Of a stretch of 64,000 nucleotides of DNA, positions 33,424-42,129 are shown piece after piece. Position 1 is the first letter of the stretch; each line of letters opens with the position of its first letter. This DNA comes from an uncultured Oscillibacter sp. (GTDB lineage Bacteria; Bacillota; Clostridia; Oscillospirales; Oscillospiraceae), in contig CAJUMX010000003.1 of the NCBI GenBank assembly GCA_910587705.1, positions 62,001 to 126,000 on the forward strand, in the 5' to 3' direction. The translations under genes were made by a program, and so were the position numbers. The notes below the pieces were generated by a model. It did no database searches, was not told where the DNA came from, and was given only the letters and a program-made list of their open reading frames with translations.

Positions 33424-36400
33424 TTACCGCAAAAGCTCCCGCATCCGGTCCAGCTGCCGCAGATCGCTCTCCAGGCACACGGAGGCGGAGAGGCTGGGGT
33501 CGTACCGCAGGGCGGCCCCTTTGTCGGGGCTCAGGGGCAGAATCACCGCCTCGCTGAGGCGGGAAAGGGTCAGGTTCCGGGCAAAGCGCTCCCGATAGGC
33601 CCGCTCCAGGGCCAGGAGGATGTCCCGGCTGTTTTCCATGCAGGTCCGGGAGAAGCGGAACACCGCCTCCCGGCCGCTCTGCCGGTAAAACCGGGGGAAG
33701 GCATAGGGCAGAATCAGGTTCACCGCCGGGGTCAGCCCCGGCACGGAGGGCGCCGCCTTGTCCACGGCGTCCCCGCCGATGAAGGGATACATGGTGGACT
33801 CCACAAACCAGGCCCGCAGGTCCGGGACGAAGTAGACGCTCTCCACCTTCCGCCCCCGGGCGGCCATCAGGTCCCGTCCCCGGCCGGAGAGGAGGCCCAC
33901 AACGCACCGGTCGATGTCCAGCTCCTCCCGCCGGAAGAGGGGGTCCAGGGCGCTGATGCGGTTGCCGGTGTGGAGCAGATCGTCCACCAGCATGACGGGA
34001 CGGCGGAAGGAACGGATGGTCCGAATCTGGCTCTCCAGGGGAGCGTACCCCGGGAAGGGGGCGATGGAGAAGGAGTGGAGGTCCGGGGCAAACACCTTGT
34101 CCGTGTGGATGGTTTTCGTCACGGTGTTGGGCACGGCGTTGCCCCGGAGAATCTTGCCGAAGGGCACGCACATCTTGGGCCCCAGAATCCGGGGGGTCTG
34201 GGGCTCGGCGGGGACGCCGTTTTCCTCCGTCAGCTTCCGGACCAGCCGGTGGTAGATGACCTCGGCGTTGAGAGACAGCACCAGTGTCCCGGGGTACAGG
34301 CCGCACACCGCCTCCTGAAGGCGGAGGTGGGCCGCCCCCATGGCCGCGAGCACCTGCCGGTCCGAGGCGAAGGGCTCTTTCAAGGTGGTGGGGATGTTCT
34401 GCACCAGCACCGCCGGGGAGCGCATGTCCACCAGCAGCAGCGGCTGGGGGGTCTCCAGCTCCGCCGGGAGGAAGCCCTGGCGGCGGAGCATTTCCAGCCC
34501 CGCCGGGTCCGAGGGGCCCCACCAGACGGCATAGCCGCAGTCCTCCTCCGCCGCCCGGGTCAGGGCCTCCGTCAGCAAAAGCTGCCCCGGGTCATAGTTC
34601 CCCCCGGGGGCCCGGACGGTCCAAAGGCCCGTCAGCAGCTGGATGCGTCCCGCCGTCCGGGTGCGGACGAGGTGGGCCAGCTCCTCGCTGCCAAAGGCGT
34701 TGTACAGCTCTCCGGAGTTCACCACCCGCCCCGTCAAAGCGCCCAGCACCCGGGGCCGGGGGCCGTTTGACCGGAGGAGAAACAGGCTGTCCCGGGGGTC
34801 CGGGGGCGGCAGGGGCCCCAGGGCCTCCCCCAGCTCCGCCCAGAGGGCGGGGTCCGGGGCGGCGATGCGGGCGAAGTCCAGGAGGCTGGCCCGGACCAGC
34901 TGCTTGTACTGGGGCTCCCGGAGGTAGAGGCCGTTGCGGTAGATGAGGTCCTGAACCGTGGGGTCCACCAGATTGGACACGTCCCGGCCCAGGTCGATGT
35001 TCTCCCGGATGCGGGTGGAGCTGATGTCCTCCAAATGGGTGGGCAGCTGGAGCTGGATCACCCGGCCGCGGATAGTGGAGAGGTCCGCCTCAATCTCCCG
35101 GCCCTCCGCGTCGCTGGAGCGGCGAAAGACGATGTGGTTGAGGGAGTGGACGGAGCCCTCACTGGGGGGGACCTTATAAGAGGAGGCGCCCGCCACCACG
35201 TCGGACCCCACCACCAGATAGAGCTCCCGCCCCGCAAAGACCTGCCGCAGGCGGAGGAGGTCGTCGGGGGTGGCCAGGTTCACGGGGATGTCGTGGGGAA
35301 AGACGTACACGCCGAACTCATCCGCCACGGACATGCTGACGATCTGCCGCCGGATGAGGGAGGGCTGGGCCTTCTTGGACCAGGAGAACTCGTCCACAGC
35401 CAGGTAGACCTCCATCCCCAGGTCCCGGATGGCGGTGACGATGCCCTTGTGGGAGAGGGAGAAGGGGTCGAAGGTGCCGGGGAAGAAGGCGGCGGCCTTG
35501 TCCCGCCAGTCGAAGCGGAAGGGGCCGCTCTCGATGCGGTGCTTCACGGCGAAGCGGTAAATGTGGGAGAGGGCGGCGGCGGTGTGGAAGAAGGTCAGCT
35601 CGCCCCCCGGCTGTTCGCCGATGAGGAAGAGGAGCTTTTTGGCCGTCAGGGTGAACAGGTCCGTCTTGTCCTGATAGCTGAGGAAGCCCGAGGCGAACAG
35701 CCCCTCTCCCAAAACCCGCAGGGCCTCCTGCCGCACGGGCTCCATGCAGGAGGCGAGACCCTTGAGGAGCAGCCCCGCCATGCGCTTACGGCGGCGGTCC
35801 AGAATCTCCTCCGATTCGTGGAAGCGCCTTCCATAGACCCGGTAGTGCTCCAGCAGGGACCCCACGGTGCCCAGGGCCCCCGCCGCCACGCTGGCGCTGG
35901 AGGAGGAGAGGAAGCGGAGGAGCTCGCCCAAAATCTCGTCCAGCTCCCGGGGGGTGAGCCACAAAAGGAACTGGCCCAAATAGGGGGGAATGTACTGGGA
36001 CAGCTCCGACTGGCCGGTTTCCAGCGCCTCGCACAGCTCCACGGCCACCTCGTTGCGCCGGGGGGGCGTCAGCAGGGGGGCCACGTCCAGCAGGGCGTTG
36101 CCCGCCAAACGCCGGACCACCACGTTTTCACTGACCTTCATGAGGTTGGAGAAATGGGTGGCGATGTGGAGGGCGGCGGCAGGCTCGCCCCGCCGGGCCT
36201 GGTCCAGCAGATACTCCACGCCCACGGCCTTCAAAACCCAAGGCGTGGCGGTTTTCAGGTTGTCCAGAAAGACCCCGCTGGCGGACTCCCCCTGGTCCAG
36301 CAGCAGCTGGTGGGCGGACACGTCCAGGCCCAGCAGCCGCCCCAGCCGGGACTGGAGATAGAGCAGAGGGGTGGAGGAGGAGCAGTCCGCCGTCTCCACA

Positions 36401-38214
36401 GCCCGGACAATGGCCGCCCGCGGGGCGGAATCCGGCTCCAAAACGGGCAGCAGGCGGCGGGCCAGGCGCATGGCGGCGGCCTTCTGGGGGGCCTCGCCGC
36501 TTTCCAGCCACCAGGCGGAAAAGGCCGCCAGCCGGGCGGCGTCCCGGGGGGAAATCCGCTCCATCGGCAAATTCAGCGCCGTGTTCATCAGGGCAAAGGC
36601 CCTCTCCGAATCTTCGGCGGCGGGGTCCTGGTAGTGGCGGAAGAGAAGCTCGGAAAAGCGGGGAAAATCCCCGTCGGAGCAGCCGCCCAGCAGAGAGTCC
36701 GCCGCCGTCTTGGCCTGATAGCGGATCATGCTGATCTGCCGGGGGGTGAGGCGGCGGTCCGGGTGGATCAGCTTTTCCAGATACTCCGCCCAGAGCTCGA
36801 AGGGCCGCTCCTCCTGGGGGCTGGGGGCCGTGCCCCGGGGCAGCTCCTTTTTATAGCCGGAGAGGAACTTGGAGAGAATCCGCCCCATGAGCCCTGCCGC
36901 CTGACGGCGGATGTCCCCGTCGGGCTGGAGGAGGAGCTCATAGAGAAATTCCAGGGTCTGCTCCTTCTGCTCCACGGTCCAATAGGTGAAGTACTCCCGA
37001 AAAACGGAGACATAGGCCCGGATGCGCCCCGGGTCCTTCTCCCCCCGGGCGGCCTCCAGCGTGGCGACAAACAGCCGCTCCCGGCTCAACCGGTGCATGA
37101 GGCGGATGTTGTGGTCCACCGCCGTTTGCCGCAGGCCCAGGACCACCTCGTCCTCGTTCATGAGGGAGGGGTCCTTCCGGGGCAGGGGCGGTCCCCCGGC
37201 GGTTTCCAGGGTCACGTCCGCGCCGAAGGTCTGGAGATACCGCTCGAAGTCCCGGAGCTTGAGGTACACATAGTCGTACCGGCGGCGCTTGGCGGCGTCC
37301 ACGTTGTCCAGCTTGGAGAGGATCACGTCAAAGGCGTCCGCCAGGGAGTAAAGCCGGGCCTCCTCCCCGCCGCCGGGGAGGCGCTCCTGTTTCACCCGGA
37401 AGTCGGCGTAGACCAAAACCAGGGATTCGGAGGACAGGTTCTCCAGCTCCAGGTCCCAGACGGAGTGGTTGGCGGCCACCCGGCCCAGGGCCCCCAGGCC
37501 CCGCCAGGAAAACCACTGGTCCGTGTAGTAGTAGTGGAGATAGGGCACCCGCTCCCCGGGCTTGCAGCCAAACTTCCCGATGTCGTGGCCCGCGGCGGCG
37601 GCGGAGATGAGCCCCAGGTCGATTTTCCCGCCCCCGGCCTTGAAGGCCCGGGAGACCGTCATGGACACGTGGTGGACCCCGGCGATGTGCTCGCAGGTGT
37701 GAAAGGGGGTCACCTCCCGGCCCAGGCGGAGGAGCTCGTAGACGTACTCCTCCCGCCAGCGGCGGAGGAATTGGCGGTAGTCCTCCGCCAGATTGCTGGA
37801 TTTCAGCTCCTCCTCCGTGCAGAAGGCGAAGTCCAGCCAGAAGTCAAAGGGCAGGGCCTCCCGCTCCGCGTCGAAGAGGGTTCGCAGAAACTGGAGGAAG
37901 CACAGGGCCCCGTCCCGCTGCTGGGGGGTGCGGCCGCCGTCCGCCTGGGGATAGAGGAGGGAGACCGCCGTATGGTAGGCGCAAAGGGCCCAACCCTCCT
38001 CCGGCTCCGGGGCCAGCTCCTCCAAAGCGGGCCGGAAGGCCGCCAGGGCCTTTTCACAGGAAAGCCGCTCCTCAATGGGCAGAAGGGGGGCCAGCAGGGC
38101 GGGCCAGTCCAGGCCGCTAAGCAGGGCCTCCGCCTCCTCCCGGGGGCGGGCCAGCTTTTGTAAAAACGCCTCCTCTTGAAAGGCGCGGGTCAGGTTCAGG
38201 CAGAGCTGTTCCAT
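33424..38214 (-). CDS. 1596-aa multidomain protein: HD + helical repeats + nucleotidyltransferase + PRTase-like
   Basis: Visible parts in order: an HD hydrolase region (about 165-310) with H172/H176 and the H210-D211 pair in AAAAGHDIGKFG. About 380-880 is alpha-helical with HEAT-like repetition and no catalytic motif I can name. A NadD/CTP-transferase-type nucleotidyltransferase (about 903-1095) follows, with GTFDPFSLSH (G913-H922) and ISSTRIR (1064-1070). Residues 1140-1265 end in a GNAT-like DPAGLEMLRRQGF. A phosphoribosyltransferase-like part (about 1300-1500) has the PRPP loop VMLVDDLLHTGNRI (1407-1420). Each motif looks intact, and the frame has no interruption over 4.8 kb. NadD beside an HD protein (YqeK) is common, so NAD or nucleotide metabolism is a reasonable guess. 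A TATACT lies about 50 bases upstream without a clear -35. It heads a three-gene run. Confidence 0.78.
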   Translation of the reverse strand: MEQLCLNLTRAFQEEAFLQKLARPREEAEALLSGLDWPALLAPLLPIEERLSCEKALAAFRPALEELAPEPEEGWALCAYHTAVSLLYPQADGGRTPQQRDGALCFLQFLRTLFDAEREALPFDFWLDFAFCTEEELKSSNLAEDYRQFLRRWREEYVYELLRLGREVTPFHTCEHIAGVHHVSMTVSRAFKAGGGKIDLGLISAAAAGHDIGKFGCKPGERVPYLHYYYTDQWFSWRGLGALGRVAANHSVWDLELENLSSESLVLVYADFRVKQERLPGGGEEARLYSLADAFDVILSKLDNVDAAKRRRYDYVYLKLRDFERYLQTFGADVTLETAGGPPLPRKDPSLMNEDEVVLGLRQTAVDHNIRLMHRLSRERLFVATLEAARGEKDPGRIRAYVSVFREYFTYWTVEQKEQTLEFLYELLLQPDGDIRRQAAGLMGRILSKFLSGYKKELPRGTAPSPQEERPFELWAEYLEKLIHPDRRLTPRQISMIRYQAKTAADSLLGGCSDGDFPRFSELLFRHYQDPAAEDSERAFALMNTALNLPMERISPRDAARLAAFSAWWLESGEAPQKAAAMRLARRLLPVLEPDSAPRAAIVRAVETADCSSSTPLLYLQSRLGRLLGLDVSAHQLLLDQGESASGVFLDNLKTATPWVLKAVGVEYLLDQARRGEPAAALHIATHFSNLMKVSENVVVRRLAGNALLDVAPLLTPPRRNEVAVELCEALETGQSELSQYIPPYLGQFLLWLTPRELDEILGELLRFLSSSSASVAAGALGTVGSLLEHYRVYGRRFHESEEILDRRRKRMAGLLLKGLASCMEPVRQEALRVLGEGLFASGFLSYQDKTDLFTLTAKKLLFLIGEQPGGELTFFHTAAALSHIYRFAVKHRIESGPFRFDWRDKAAAFFPGTFDPFSLSHKGIVTAIRDLGMEVYLAVDEFSWSKKAQPSLIRRQIVSMSVADEFGVYVFPHDIPVNLATPDDLLRLRQVFAGRELYLVVGSDVVAGASSYKVPPSEGSVHSLNHIVFRRSSDAEGREIEADLSTIRGRVIQLQLPTHLEDISSTRIRENIDLGRDVSNLVDPTVQDLIYRNGLYLREPQYKQLVRASLLDFARIAAPDPALWAELGEALGPLPPPDPRDSLFLLRSNGPRPRVLGALTGRVVNSGELYNAFGSEELAHLVRTRTAGRIQLLTGLWTVRAPGGNYDPGQLLLTEALTRAAEEDCGYAVWWGPSDPAGLEMLRRQGFLPAELETPQPLLLVDMRSPAVLVQNIPTTLKEPFASDRQVLAAMGAAHLRLQEAVCGLYPGTLVLSLNAEVIYHRLVRKLTEENGVPAEPQTPRILGPKMCVPFGKILRGNAVPNTVTKTIHTDKVFAPDLHSFSIAPFPGYAPLESQIRTIRSFRRPVMLVDDLLHTGNRISALDPLFRREELDIDRCVVGLLSGRGRDLMAARGRKVESVYFVPDLRAWFVESTMYPFIGGDAVDKAAPSVPGLTPAVNLILPYAFPRFYRQSGREAVFRFSRTCMENSRDILLALERAYRERFARNLTLSRLSEAVILPLSPDKGAALRYDPSLSASVCLESDLRQLDRMRELLR

Positions 38215-38302
38215 GGGTTCCTCCGTTCCGCCCGGAGAGGGCCGGTGGTTTTTGATAGGGACAGTATACCGCAGTTGGCCGCCGGGGGGAAGGGGGAAAG
38301 CG

Positions 38303-38334
38303 AAAAAAGCCGCCTCCCGGCCGGGAGGCGGCTT
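38303..38334 (-). terminator. Terminator of the pyrimidine operon
   Basis: A perfect 14-bp stem (38307-38320 with 38321-38334), followed on the minus strand by six T residues, just beyond the purO stop. Confidence 0.88.
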
Positions 38335-38340
38335 CTAATC

Positions 38341-39045
38341 TCAGAACCGGTTCCGAATCACGTCCCGGTGGCTTCCGTCCGCCAAATCCACAAACCGGAC
38401 AAAGAGGGACACCTTATTTTCCGGGTTCAAAGCCTCCCACACCTGATTCGCCAGGGCCTCCGGGGTCTTGGCGTCCAGGGCGACCCGCTCCGGGTCCCCC
38501 TCGAAGGAAGGCAAGGGATTCCCGTCCCCCAGGTAGGTGTGGAGAAAGCGGCCCTCCCCGGCAAGGGGCGCGTCGTAGTGGTAGAAGTACCGGCAGCAGC
38601 AATCCTGGTTCCCCTCGGCGCTTTTCAAAATGGAGAGCTGGAAGCTGCCGTCCGGGCTTAAAAGCCCGGAGACGCGGGGGGTCCAGTTGGGCCCGTCGGG
38701 CTCAAAGGTCCTGGTTTTCAAGGCCTCGGCAAAGGTCCGGCCCTCCAGGAGATAATCCCGGACCGTGTCCGTCTGGTCCCCGTTGGTGACGATCAGCTCC
38801 TTGCCCACCTTCCGAACCGGGTGATAGATGATGAGGCTGGGGTCCGTCATCCTGGACGGGTCATGGGCCTCCGTGCGGATGCCGTCCTCTGTGGGGACAA
38901 ACACCCGGTTCCGGGAGTTTTCACTGCGGCCCATGATGAAGTACACGGCCACGGCCTGTTTTCCGTCCGCGCTCTTTCCCAGGACAATGCCCCGCCCGGG
39001 GTAGGGGTTCCCTTTCAGCAGGTCCAAGAGGTTTCTCTTTTCCAT
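38341..39045 (-). CDS. purO: IMP cyclohydrolase, PurO-type
   Basis: 234 residues. The N-terminal region NPYPGRGIVLGKSADGK and the following VYFIMGRSENSRNRVF match the archaeal/clostridial IMP cyclohydrolase family (last step of purine synthesis, FAICAR to IMP). YHPVRKV and the later LEGRTFAEALKTRTFEPDGPN in the same chain agree. ATG 39045 follows GGAGG, whereas the longer frame runs into the metallopeptidase gene. It is the last gene of an otherwise pyrimidine operon, which would join the two nucleotide pathways. It may duplicate PurH; that gene is not in the window. Confidence 0.78.
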   Translation of the reverse strand: MEKRNLLDLLKGNPYPGRGIVLGKSADGKQAVAVYFIMGRSENSRNRVFVPTEDGIRTEAHDPSRMTDPSLIIYHPVRKVGKELIVTNGDQTDTVRDYLLEGRTFAEALKTRTFEPDGPNWTPRVSGLLSPDGSFQLSILKSAEGNQDCCCRYFYHYDAPLAGEGRFLHTYLGDGNPLPSFEGDPERVALDAKTPEALANQVWEALNPENKVSLFVRFVDLADGSHRDVIRNRF

Positions 39046-39068
39046 ATCCGTCCTCCGTATCGAAAATT

Positions 39069-39590
39069 TCAGTTCATAAAGAGCAGCTTTTTCCGCTCCC
39101 GCCAGTCCGGGAGATACCGCTCCAGCAGCGCGTAAAATCCCGGCCCGTGGTTCTTCTCCCGGATGTGGCAGAGCTCGTGGACCACCACCAGCTCCACGGC
39201 CTCCTCCGGGCAGTTCATCAAAAAGCAGGAGAAGCACAGGCTGTTTTTCGCCGAGCAGCTTCCATAGCGCTTCCGGGCCGCCGTCACCCGGAAGCCGGTG
39301 GGGGCCACGCCCATTTTTTCGCTCCAATGGGCAATTTTCCCCGGCAGCTCCGTCTGGGCCCGGGCTTTTAGGACCTCGATTTCCGCCGCCGTGGGGGCGG
39401 GTGGGCGGCGGGCGGCTTTCTCCCGCTGGAGCTTCACGTGCCGTTCAATCCAGGCGGCGTGGGCCGTCACAAAGGCGTCAATCCGTCCCTGGGCGCAGCG
39501 CAGGGGGGCCCGGACCAGCAGCCGCCCGTCCGCCGTCACCTCCAGGGCCAGGGTCCTGCGCCGGGAGCGGATCAGTTCATAGGCTTCCAT
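39069..39590 (-). CDS. YgjP-like (DUF45) metallopeptidase
   Basis: 173 residues. The zinc motif HELCH (in LVVVHELCHIREKNHGPGF) has the third ligand H a few residues on, the arrangement of the YgjP/WLM family of M48-related peptidases. KRYGSCSAKNSLCFS upstream is also typical (W/YGSCS...). The family is of unclear function and soluble. The gene sits 22 bases after pyrI and 23 before purO, in line with the operon. Confidence 0.85.
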   Translation of the reverse strand: MEAYELIRSRRRTLALEVTADGRLLVRAPLRCAQGRIDAFVTAHAAWIERHVKLQREKAARRPPAPTAAEIEVLKARAQTELPGKIAHWSEKMGVAPTGFRVTAARKRYGSCSAKNSLCFSCFLMNCPEEAVELVVVHELCHIREKNHGPGFYALLERYLPDWRERKKLLFMN

Positions 39591-39612
39591 GGTTTTCTCT
39601 TGCGCTCTCTGG

Positions 39613-40044
39613 TCAAACGCCCTTTTTCTTCCCCTTGGCGGTGTCGCAGTAGGCGCAGCGGTAGACGTGCCTCTCCGGGTCGCTGAGGAGGAAAATGGCG
39701 TCCAGCTGGGGCTCCGCCACGGTGATGCACCGGGGGTTCTTGCACCGGATGATGTTCACCAGCTTCTTGGGGGGGTGGAGGCGGCGCTTCTCCGTCCGGA
39801 CGCCGTCCCGGATGATGTTGACGGTGATTTTGTCGTCGATATAGCCCAGCACGTCCACGTCCACGTCCATGGGGGAGTCGATTTTGATAATGTCCTTTTT
39901 CCCCATCCGGCCGGAGCGTACGTTTTTGATGATGGCCACGGAGCAGTCCAGCTGGTCCAGGTGGAGGTACTTGTAGATGTCCATGCTCTTGCCCGCCTGA
40001 ATGTGGTCCAGGACCACGCCGTTTTGGATGCTGTCAATGTTCAT
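39613..40044 (-). CDS. pyrI: Aspartate carbamoyltransferase regulatory subunit
   Basis: 143 residues. The allosteric domain is N-terminal (VLDHIQAGKSMDIYKYL) and the zinc domain C-terminal, with the four cysteines of CKNPRC ... CAYC. PyrI binds CTP/ATP and holds PyrB trimers together, so this ATCase should be feedback-regulated. It follows pyrB by 18 bases, the usual pyrBI order. Confidence 0.96.
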   Translation of the reverse strand: MNIDSIQNGVVLDHIQAGKSMDIYKYLHLDQLDCSVAIIKNVRSGRMGKKDIIKIDSPMDVDVDVLGYIDDKITVNIIRDGVRTEKRRLHPPKKLVNIIRCKNPRCITVAEPQLDAIFLLSDPERHVYRCAYCDTAKGKKKGV

Positions 40045-40062
40045 AAAGTCCTCCCCTTTCTG

Positions 40063-40983
40063 TTAGACATGGATGTCCAGCAGCTTCAAAATCAGGGCCA
40101 TGCGGATGAACTTCCCGTTTTTCACCTGCTTCCAGTAGGCGGCCCGGGGGTCCTTGTCCACCGCCACGGAAATCTCGTTCACCCGGGGCAGGGGGTGGAG
40201 GATGGAGAGGTCCGCCTTGGCGGTCTCCAGCTTCTCCGGGGTGAGGATATAGCTGTCCTTCAGGCGGAGGTAGTCCTCCTCGTTGAAAAAGCGCTCCTTC
40301 TGCACCCGGGTCATATAGAGGATGTCCAGGTCCGGCATGACGGCTTCCAGGCTCTCGGTCTGCTTGTAGGGAATGCCCCGTCTTTTCAGGGCCTCCTCCT
40401 TCACGTAGCGGGGGAGCTTTAGCTCCGCCGGGGAGATGAGGACGAATTTGACGTTCTCATAGCGGCTCAAGGCGTTCACCAGGGAGTGAACCGTCCGGCC
40501 GAATTTCAGGTCCCCGCAAAAGCCGATGGTAAAGCCGTCCAGCCGCCCCTTCTCCCGGTGGATGGTGAGGAGGTCCGTCAAAGTCTGGGTGGGGTGGTTG
40601 TGCCCGCCGTCCCCGGCGTTGATGATGGGGACCTCGCTAAACTGGGCGGCGGCGAAGGGCGCGCCCTCTTTCGGGTGGCGCATGGCGATGATGTCGGCGT
40701 AGCAGCTCACCGTGTGGACGGTATCCCCCACGGTCTCCCCCTTGGCGGTGGAGCTGGAGGCGGCCTCGGAGAAGCCCAGCACGCCGCCCCCCAGGGCCAG
40801 CATGGCGGACTCAAAGGAGAGCCGGGTCCGGGTGGAGGGCTCGAAGAAGAGGGTGGCCAGCTGCTTGTGGGCGCAGGCCTCCTGGTATTTGACGGGGTTT
40901 GCGAGGATGTCCTCCGCCGTGGAAATCAGCTCGTCGATTTCCTCCACGGTGAGGTCGGTGACGTCAATGATGTTTCTGGGCAT
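40063..40983 (-). CDS. pyrB: Aspartate carbamoyltransferase catalytic subunit
   Basis: 306 residues. Carbamoyl phosphate binding motif FEPSTRTRLSFE is at about 47-58, HPTQTLTDL mid-chain, and HPLPR near the C-terminus, all intact. It makes N-carbamoyl-aspartate, which PyrC cyclises. It is followed by pyrI, so the holoenzyme is probably of the E. coli-like regulated class. Confidence 0.97.
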   Translation of the reverse strand: MPRNIIDVTDLTVEEIDELISTAEDILANPVKYQEACAHKQLATLFFEPSTRTRLSFESAMLALGGGVLGFSEAASSSTAKGETVGDTVHTVSCYADIIAMRHPKEGAPFAAAQFSEVPIINAGDGGHNHPTQTLTDLLTIHREKGRLDGFTIGFCGDLKFGRTVHSLVNALSRYENVKFVLISPAELKLPRYVKEEALKRRGIPYKQTESLEAVMPDLDILYMTRVQKERFFNEEDYLRLKDSYILTPEKLETAKADLSILHPLPRVNEISVAVDKDPRAAYWKQVKNGKFIRMALILKLLDIHV

Positions 40984-41006
40984 ACAGGCTCCTTTCCCTG
41001 GTTCGT

Positions 41007-41642
41007 TCAGTCTCTCCAGCTCTCGTCGGAAGGGTTCGCCCGGAACTTTTTCAGGCGGTCAATGTCCTCGGGCCGAATCTTTCCCTCGGCGGCGGCGATC
41101 TCGCACACCGCGTCGAAGTTGGAGAGGCTGTAGTTGCTCACGTTCGCCGCCGCCAGGCGGTCCAAGCCCTTTTGGAGGCCGTAGGTGAAGATGGATGCAA
41201 TCCCCAGCACCTCCGCCCCGGCTTCCCGGAGGGCCTCCACCACGTCGATGCAGCTTCCGGCGGTGGAAATCAGATCCTCCACCACGACTACCCGGGCTCC
41301 CGGCTCCAGCCTGCCCTCGATGCGGTTTTGCCGCCCGTGGTCCTTGCCGCTAGAGCGGACGTAGCCCATGGGCAGGCCCATGAGGTGGCCCACGATGGCG
41401 GCGTGGGCGATGCCCGCTGTAGAAGTGCCCATGAGAACCTCCACATTGGGATAGTGCTTGCAGATAAGGTCCACCAGCCCCTCCTCCACGTGGGTGCGGA
41501 CCTCCGGGGCGGTGAGGGTCAGGCGGTTGTCGCAGTAGATGGGGCTCTTGATGCCGCTGGCCCAGGTAAAGGGCTCGTCGGGGCGGAGGAACACCGCGCC
41601 GATGGATAGAAGATCGTGGGCAATGGTTTGTTCACGGGTCAT
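41007..41642 (-). CDS. pyrE: Orotate phosphoribosyltransferase
   Basis: 211 residues. The PRPP loop is VVVVEDLISTAGSCIDVV, and KSPIYCDNR near residue 35 is the orotate region typical of PyrE. It converts orotate to OMP. ATG 41642 has AAAAGGAGAC upstream; an in-frame extension of 26 codons reaches into the gap after DUF6194 without a site. Confidence 0.96.
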   Translation of the reverse strand: MTREQTIAHDLLSIGAVFLRPDEPFTWASGIKSPIYCDNRLTLTAPEVRTHVEEGLVDLICKHYPNVEVLMGTSTAGIAHAAIVGHLMGLPMGYVRSSGKDHGRQNRIEGRLEPGARVVVVEDLISTAGSCIDVVEALREAGAEVLGIASIFTYGLQKGLDRLAAANVSNYSLSNFDAVCEIAAAEGKIRPEDIDRLKKFRANPSDESWRD

Positions 41643-41685
41643 GGTCAGGTCTCCTTTTTCGTAATTCCAATTCGGGAAACAGCCT

Positions 41686-42129
41686 TCAGCGTTTGGCGAA
41701 CTTCTCCCTTGCGTATTCATAGCTCTCTTGAATCAGGGGCTTCATGGCCTCAAAGGTCTCCGGAGAGGGGTTCAGCGCGGCGATCCAGCCCATCCAGGCG
41801 TAGACCGGGTGGGGCATGAGGCGGTCCAGGGCCGTGAAGTCCGCCCCGGCGGACACGACGCCGCCCTTAGGCGGGCGGGAGGGCAGGGGGCCGAAGAGCC
41901 GGGTGTATGTCTCCTTCCGGAGTCCCAGGTTTACCCGGTAAATTCCAGGCCGGTTTAGCTGGGAGGCCCGGTCGTTGGCCCCGTCTTTCTCTTTGACGGT
42001 GAGCACATAGACGCCCCGCTTCAAGACGCCGCCGGGGTTGTAGAATATGCCGCTCTCGCCCCAGCTCTCTGCCCGGAGGGTTCCCTCCAGATGCTCCAGG
42101 CAGTAGCGGAGGACCTCCTCCGGCTTCAT
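41686..42129 (-). CDS. DUF6194-like protein
   Basis: 147 residues. The segments FYNPGGVLKRGVYVLTVKEKD and RASQLNRPGIYRVNLGLRKETY fit DUF6194 proteins, which have a small mixed fold without known activity (judged by resemblance, read by eye). It overlaps pyrF by 4 bases (ATGA) and sits 43 bases before pyrE, so it is translated as part of the pyrimidine operon. Whether it has a nucleotide role is unknown. Confidence 0.6.
   Translation of the reverse strand: MKPEEVLRYCLEHLEGTLRAESWGESGIFYNPGGVLKRGVYVLTVKEKDGANDRASQLNRPGIYRVNLGLRKETYTRLFGPLPSRPPKGGVVSAGADFTALDRLMPHPVYAWMGWIAALNPSPETFEAMKPLIQESYEYAREKFAKR

Noticed and set aside
35035..38163. 1042-codon plus-strand frame opposite the giant fusion gene
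   Set aside because: The minus strand carries recognisable enzyme motifs in the right order; the plus frame is low-complexity antisense.
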